Below, piece by piece: positions 60,296-64,000 of a stretch of DNA of 64,000 nt. The notes beneath the pieces are model-generated. The model searched no databases, was not told the origin of the DNA, and was given only the letters and a program-made list of their open reading frames with translations. The first letter of the stretch is position 1. Every line of letters starts with the position of its first letter. This stretch comes from an uncultured Collinsella sp. (lineage in GTDB: Bacteria > Actinomycetota > Coriobacteriia > Coriobacteriales > Coriobacteriaceae). The translations under genes and the position numbers were made by a program. The stretch lies in contig CALLNU010000040.1 of NCBI GenBank assembly GCA_938005465.1, positions 19,856 through 83,855 on the forward strand, read 5' to 3'.

Positions 60296-61303
60296 TCATA
60301 ACCAATCCGTTAAAAACAAATGAATCGAAAAAGCCATCGACTGCCCAATCTTGGACGACGATGTAGAAAAAACTAAAAAAACAACGACTGCAAACGTTGC
60401 CAGAAAACGTAATCTTTTATCGTGAAATGATTCGATTAAATTTGGGATTGCGACAGTCGTGGCAATTTGAAAATATCTTGTAGCGCGGGTAAACGTTGAG
60501 AACCTCAGTGCTAAAACCTGAAAAACAGGTGCCAACTCCAATGCATGGCCTATACCCAAGCGATCACAATTGTCTCCCCGAAGTTCGTAGATAATAACAA
60601 GTAAAATCATCAAAAGAAGAAGGTTTTCCCCCGAAAAACCCGTCAAAACGTACTCGCTATGATAGTGGGATGTCATGAAATTACTTAATGGTGTAGAACA
60701 CAACAATAAAGTGATACCTGCCAGGATGCAGCCCAGATGGAATGCACCTTTCCTTCGCAAATTTGAAATCGGATAGAGGGCCACAAAGAGAATTGCAGTT
60801 ACATGAAACGAGCATGCGATCAGGATAAGCAACAGGAACTTCGGCAGCTTTCTCTCCTCGACTGCGTCATACGCAAGCAGAACAATGGCGAGAGCAACGG
60901 TTTGCCGCAAGATAAATAGACTCATTCCGAAAAAGCCTAGTGTAACCATAAAAAAATAGCTCAAAGCATAATTATTCGAATAACGTCGACAAAAATGAAC
61001 AAAAGCCAATTCGAATATGAGGCTCGTGAAAAAGACTAATGACTTCGCATCGGGCCAAATGCCCCAAATCACTTGGCTGAATAACTTCCACCCGATTCCG
61101 AAATCGCTATACCAGTTCAACCGCGCATGAAAGGCATATTGTGCAGCATCACTAAAAATTGGAGCAAAAAGCGTCATGAGCATCATTTGGATGAATACAA
61201 TGCCCAAATACCAATCACTGCCCCTCTTTCCCTTTGAAAGTCGGCCTCGAAAGACAAACCACCAAACGAAGAGAAGCATCAGATTAAGAGGAAGGATGTT
61301 CAT
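60296..61303 (-). CDS. EpsG/Wzy-type polysaccharide polymerase
   Basis: This 335-residue membrane protein has about nine helices and the EpsG-type pattern (YSDFGIGWKLFSQVIW, RQTVALAIVLLAYDAVEERK, CSFHVTAILF). It would polymerise repeat units brought out by the flippase. AT-rich codon use. Its 5' end overlaps the neighbouring glycosyltransferase gene by 20 bases. Confidence 0.8.
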   Translation of the reverse strand: MNILPLNLMLLFVWWFVFRGRLSKGKRGSDWYLGIVFIQMMLMTLFAPIFSDAAQYAFHARLNWYSDFGIGWKLFSQVIWGIWPDAKSLVFFTSLIFELAFVHFCRRYSNNYALSYFFMVTLGFFGMSLFILRQTVALAIVLLAYDAVEERKLPKFLLLILIACSFHVTAILFVALYPISNLRRKGAFHLGCILAGITLLLCSTPLSNFMTSHYHSEYVLTGFSGENLLLLMILLVIIYELRGDNCDRLGIGHALELAPVFQVLALRFSTFTRATRYFQIATTVAIPNLIESFHDKRLRFLATFAVVVFLVFSTSSSKIGQSMAFSIHLFLTDWL

Positions 61304-62387
61304 TGCGCCCTCCCAAGGAGATTTGAATCAAGTAGCCTTTCCATGCCATAAATACCTTGTCAGGTAAATAGGCTTTCATACTCTCTGCGGCAACGGACGT
61401 CATATCCCCTACATTATCCTCAACAAGCAATCTCTTGATTTGATCAGCCATAGCTCGCGAGTTTCCGACGGGAACAAGGACACCATTCGTTCCATCAGCA
61501 ATCAACTCTCCTGGTCCACCACAGGGACAGTCCGTCACTACGCAAGGTAAACCGACAGCCATTGCTTCCATGAGCGCATTAGGCATTCCCTCATAGTCAG
61601 AGGACATCAGAAAGCCTTTTGCATCGGCGAGCACCGCCGGCACGTCAGAAGTTCGTCCGCAAAGAGCAACGCCGTCCGACAGTCCAAGGGCGTAAACCAT
61701 ACGCTGAAGGTCGCTTCGCATTGGACCTTCTCCATAGATTCGCAAACATTCGTCAGGGAAATCCATTCGCACTGCCGCAAACGCCTTGAGCATCATCGGA
61801 TAGTTCTTCTGTTCCGTAAGACGCCCAATCGCGACCCAATACGAATTCACGCCAGACTTGTCGGTCTCGAAAAAAACCGGGTTCACCGCGTTTGGAATCA
61901 CCCGTGATTTTCGACGAAGTCGAGCCGGAAACCATTCCATAGCTTGATGGGTCTGAAAGACGCAGCCGTCAGCCAGAAAGGGCATGAGAAACTTGCCCAC
62001 AAACCTACCGATTTTTCCTGCATACTCCCTAGCAGGGTCATTTCGAACCGAGACGACAACCTTGCATGGAAGACCGAAACCCGCAACAAGCGCGCGGAAA
62101 TTAGGTTCCTGCATGAAGGACAGAACGACATCAGGTCCTTCTGATTTAATGATTGCGCGCAACTTCTTTATCCTTGTGGCATTTCGTATCAGTCGCGACT
62201 GAACGATTTCCTCGTTCTCAAGGGAATAGCGAGTCACGCCTTCATTCAACTCATATTCGTTGTCGGAGCGAAACGACGTCACCAAAATGGAATTGTCCCC
62301 GCTACTGGAAAAGAAATTTGCAAGCTGGGATATAACCCGCTCCGCACCTCCGCCGTTCAGCCGGTTTATGTAAAATAGAACTCTCAT
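61284..62387 (-). CDS. GT4-family glycosyltransferase
   Basis: The 367-residue protein begins VLFYINRLNGGGAERVISQL, a typical GT4 nucleotide-sugar fold start. The C-terminal domain has AIGRLTEQKNYPMMLKAF, IYGEGPMR and the acidic signature YEGMPNALMEAMAVGLPCVV with the Glu-x7-Glu. The acceptor is unknown. It overlaps both neighbours by 4-20 bases. Confidence 0.9.
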   Translation of the reverse strand: MRVLFYINRLNGGGAERVISQLANFFSSSGDNSILVTSFRSDNEYELNEGVTRYSLENEEIVQSRLIRNATRIKKLRAIIKSEGPDVVLSFMQEPNFRALVAGFGLPCKVVVSVRNDPAREYAGKIGRFVGKFLMPFLADGCVFQTHQAMEWFPARLRRKSRVIPNAVNPVFFETDKSGVNSYWVAIGRLTEQKNYPMMLKAFAAVRMDFPDECLRIYGEGPMRSDLQRMVYALGLSDGVALCGRTSDVPAVLADAKGFLMSSDYEGMPNALMEAMAVGLPCVVTDCPCGGPGELIADGTNGVLVPVGNSRAMADQIKRLLVEDNVGDMTSVAAESMKAYLPDKVFMAWKGYLIQISLGGRNEHPSS

Positions 62388-63523
62388 CGTTTCCTTTTCA
62401 ATGCGCCACTAAAGAAATCGGTCAGTCGTTCCGCTGTCTCACTGGAATCAAACCCCGCCGCCCGCACGGCTTTTGCCCCCGAAGCACGATCGAACTCGCC
62501 GGCCAGTATCCCGTCGACGCGCTCCGCCCACGCACGCGCGCAGACGTCAAGCTTCTCGCATTCTACATGTCCGCCCTTGATATAACAGTCTCGAGGGATA
62601 GCATCCGATATCAAACACGGCAGCCCCGCTGCCTGCGCTTCCACCAAGACCATGGGTAATCCCTCATACAGCGAAGGCATCGTAAAACAGTCCATCGCCT
62701 GCATAAGCCGCGGCACGTCCGAACGCACGCCCAGAAACATGACAGAGCCGGTGATGCCTAACTCGGCAGCCTTTCTCTCCATCTCCATACGCAGGGGACC
62801 GTCACCCGCAAGCATCAACAAGGCGTCAGGTCTCCGCTTCAGCAGGGCGGCAAACACGTCAAGCAGAAGTGCGTGGTTTTTCACCGCGTCGAATCGCCCA
62901 ACATGCCCTACGACGGGTGCATCGTCGGTGATGCCCAGTTCGCGTCGAACTTCCGTCCGCACGGCGGGATCATACGCGTATGAGTCTACGTCTATGCAGT
63001 TCCTAACGACCTCGAAGTCATCGGTATTAAACATCCACCTGCCCGCTTCCTCGCCGCAAGCAAACAAATCGGTGGCGTACCGTTTGATGAGAGGCTTGCA
63101 AAGCATCTTTAAGGGGTACTTCAAGTCTCTGTCCTGGTAGCTATTGTGCGAATGTGCCACTCGAACAATAGCCCCATGTCTCGCGGCTGCTGCGAGCGGC
63201 TCAGCGCTCAAACAGTCAAGCTGCGCCCATACGACTTCGTACGGGTGCTTAGCAAAAAACTCATTAAGTGCTGTCCAGTAGCGAGGGTCAAGCGGATTTT
63301 GCCTACGAACGCGGTAAATACGCCCACCCAACGACTCAATTTCCTCTTCGTAGGCACCACTATCCGAACGGTGGAGCAAGAAGTCGAGCTGAACCTTGGA
63401 ACGATTCAGTGCTCGATACACGTTCATTGTGAACGTCTCAAGTCCGCCTCGATTCATGCTGGTTACCACTACGAGAACGCGTAACGGTTCATTAATTTTT
63501 GTATCGAGAATTTCAGAAACCAC
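62384..63523 (-). CDS. GT4-family glycosyltransferase
   Basis: I choose the GTG at 63523, with GGAG five bases upstream, giving 379 residues. The N-terminus RVLVVVTSMNRGGLETFTMN and the C-terminal HVGRFDAVKNHALLL, LAGDGPLR and YEGLPMVLVEAQAAGLPCLI are the GT4 signature. It is a close relative of the broken gene at 56989-58132 (shared RSKVQ-DFL segment and gene order logic), suggesting duplication inside the cluster. Confidence 0.88.
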   Translation of the reverse strand: MVSEILDTKINEPLRVLVVVTSMNRGGLETFTMNVYRALNRSKVQLDFLLHRSDSGAYEEEIESLGGRIYRVRRQNPLDPRYWTALNEFFAKHPYEVVWAQLDCLSAEPLAAAARHGAIVRVAHSHNSYQDRDLKYPLKMLCKPLIKRYATDLFACGEEAGRWMFNTDDFEVVRNCIDVDSYAYDPAVRTEVRRELGITDDAPVVGHVGRFDAVKNHALLLDVFAALLKRRPDALLMLAGDGPLRMEMERKAAELGITGSVMFLGVRSDVPRLMQAMDCFTMPSLYEGLPMVLVEAQAAGLPCLISDAIPRDCYIKGGHVECEKLDVCARAWAERVDGILAGEFDRASGAKAVRAAGFDSSETAERLTDFFSGALKRKR

Positions 63524-63533
63524 GGCCTCTCCT

Positions 63534-63983
63534 CTATGCATAGAGCGATGTCATTCGCCTAAGCACAGCTGAAATATCAAATTTCTTCGCCTGCTCTCGC
63601 CACGCAGATGCGCTTTGCCTCTTACCGGAAACCCTCTCAATAGCACGAGCCCACTCATCTGCTCCACCCTCGACGATTGAGCCTTCCGCGAATGGACCCA
63701 GCACATCAGCGCAGCCCCTCGCACCGGAGGTCAAGCACGGCCTGCCACATGCCATCGCTTCGATGAGCGATACGGGCAGACCCTCGCACTTGGAAGGGAA
63801 ACAAAAGAGATCGCACGCGTTGAGCAACGCTGCCACGTCGCTGCGGAAACCCAGAAGCATGAGACGATCGTCCACACCGAGATGTCGCGCCTTTTTCAAC
63901 AAGACGTTGCGAAGTGGTCCCTCGCCCGCAACGAGCAATTTAAAAGGCTCTGTTAGACCAGGATTGACATACCGGCCTGCCGG
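63534..63983 (-). pseudogene. GT4 glycosyltransferase C-terminal part, window edge
   Basis: The frame reads LTEPFKLLVAGEGPLRN, LLGFRSDVAALLNACD and CEGLPVSLIEAMACGRPCLT, a GT4 donor-sugar domain of about 149 codons. An in-frame TAG lies at 63984-63986, before the N-terminal domain. The bases beyond that, up to the window edge, read GDGEIAG in another frame, which suggests a frameshift near 63970-63985. The rest lies outside the window, so the state of the gene cannot be settled. Confidence 0.6.
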
Positions 63984-64000
63984 CTATCTCGCCGTCTCCC

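Overview
The window looks like a chromosome segment of a Collinsella-type bacterium (Coriobacteriia, Actinomycetota). This rests on high G+C with G/C-rich third positions, actinobacterial gene pairs (an FHA protein beside a MerR regulator; lexA divergent from a LysM gene that is followed by nrdR), and defence and surface genes of types common in gut Coriobacteriia. The assignment is inference; there is no rRNA in the window.

Bases 1-31,400 are core chromosome. The rightward set is miaB(3' part)-miaA-hflX. An SOS node follows: lexA with three LexA boxes faces a LysM division-suppressor-like gene, then nrdR and dut. Next come a glycolipid glycosyltransferase divergent from trxB, a DUF1836 regulator convergent with degV, an NlpC/P60 hydrolase, apt, a MerR regulator, an FHA protein, pgsA and tRNA-Pro. 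From about 31,360 down to 14,290 lies an almost gapless leftward array: ABC-F ATPase, small membrane protein, M50 protease, scpA, scpB, pseudouridine synthase, cmk, plsC, ispH, DUF512 radical SAM, der, plsY, gpsA, rpe, cysteine desulfurase, Nif3, zinc-ribbon protein, coaBC.

Bases 31,400-34,500 hold four tRNA genes (Ala-GGC twice, one CAU, Val-CAC). The Ala locus is duplicated together with the first bases of the ABC-F gene. Each copy is followed by a GC-rich palindrome and a long inverted-repeat element whose arms differ between copies while the pairing is kept.

Bases 33,000-52,000 are an accessory and defence island full of decay: an AbiEi/DUF559-like protein, DUF3825 and DUF4160 proteins, a membrane GIY-YIG protein, a surface protein with an LPKTS-type sorting signal, and an ArdC-like remnant. 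The centrepiece is a divergent cluster: S-4TM effector, RloB and AAA ATPase leftward, and a CD-NTase plus an E2-like/SEC-C protein rightward. This reads as a short type II CBASS interleaved with RloA/RloB (AbiL-type) genes. It is followed by two tail-to-tail IS256-family remnants, a 745-residue membrane helical-repeat protein, a HEPN protein with a helicase 3' fragment, an hsdS remnant with an internal amber codon, and an integrase-fragment fusion.

Bases 52,000-64,000 are a leftward capsule/exopolysaccharide cluster: glycosyltransferases, EpsG-type polymerase, TupA-like ATP-grasp, CapA-like protein, flippase, O-acyltransferase, UDP-glucuronate epimerase and UDP-glucose dehydrogenase. At least two genes are frameshifted, one exactly at a 7T/7G tract, which raises phase variation or sequence error.
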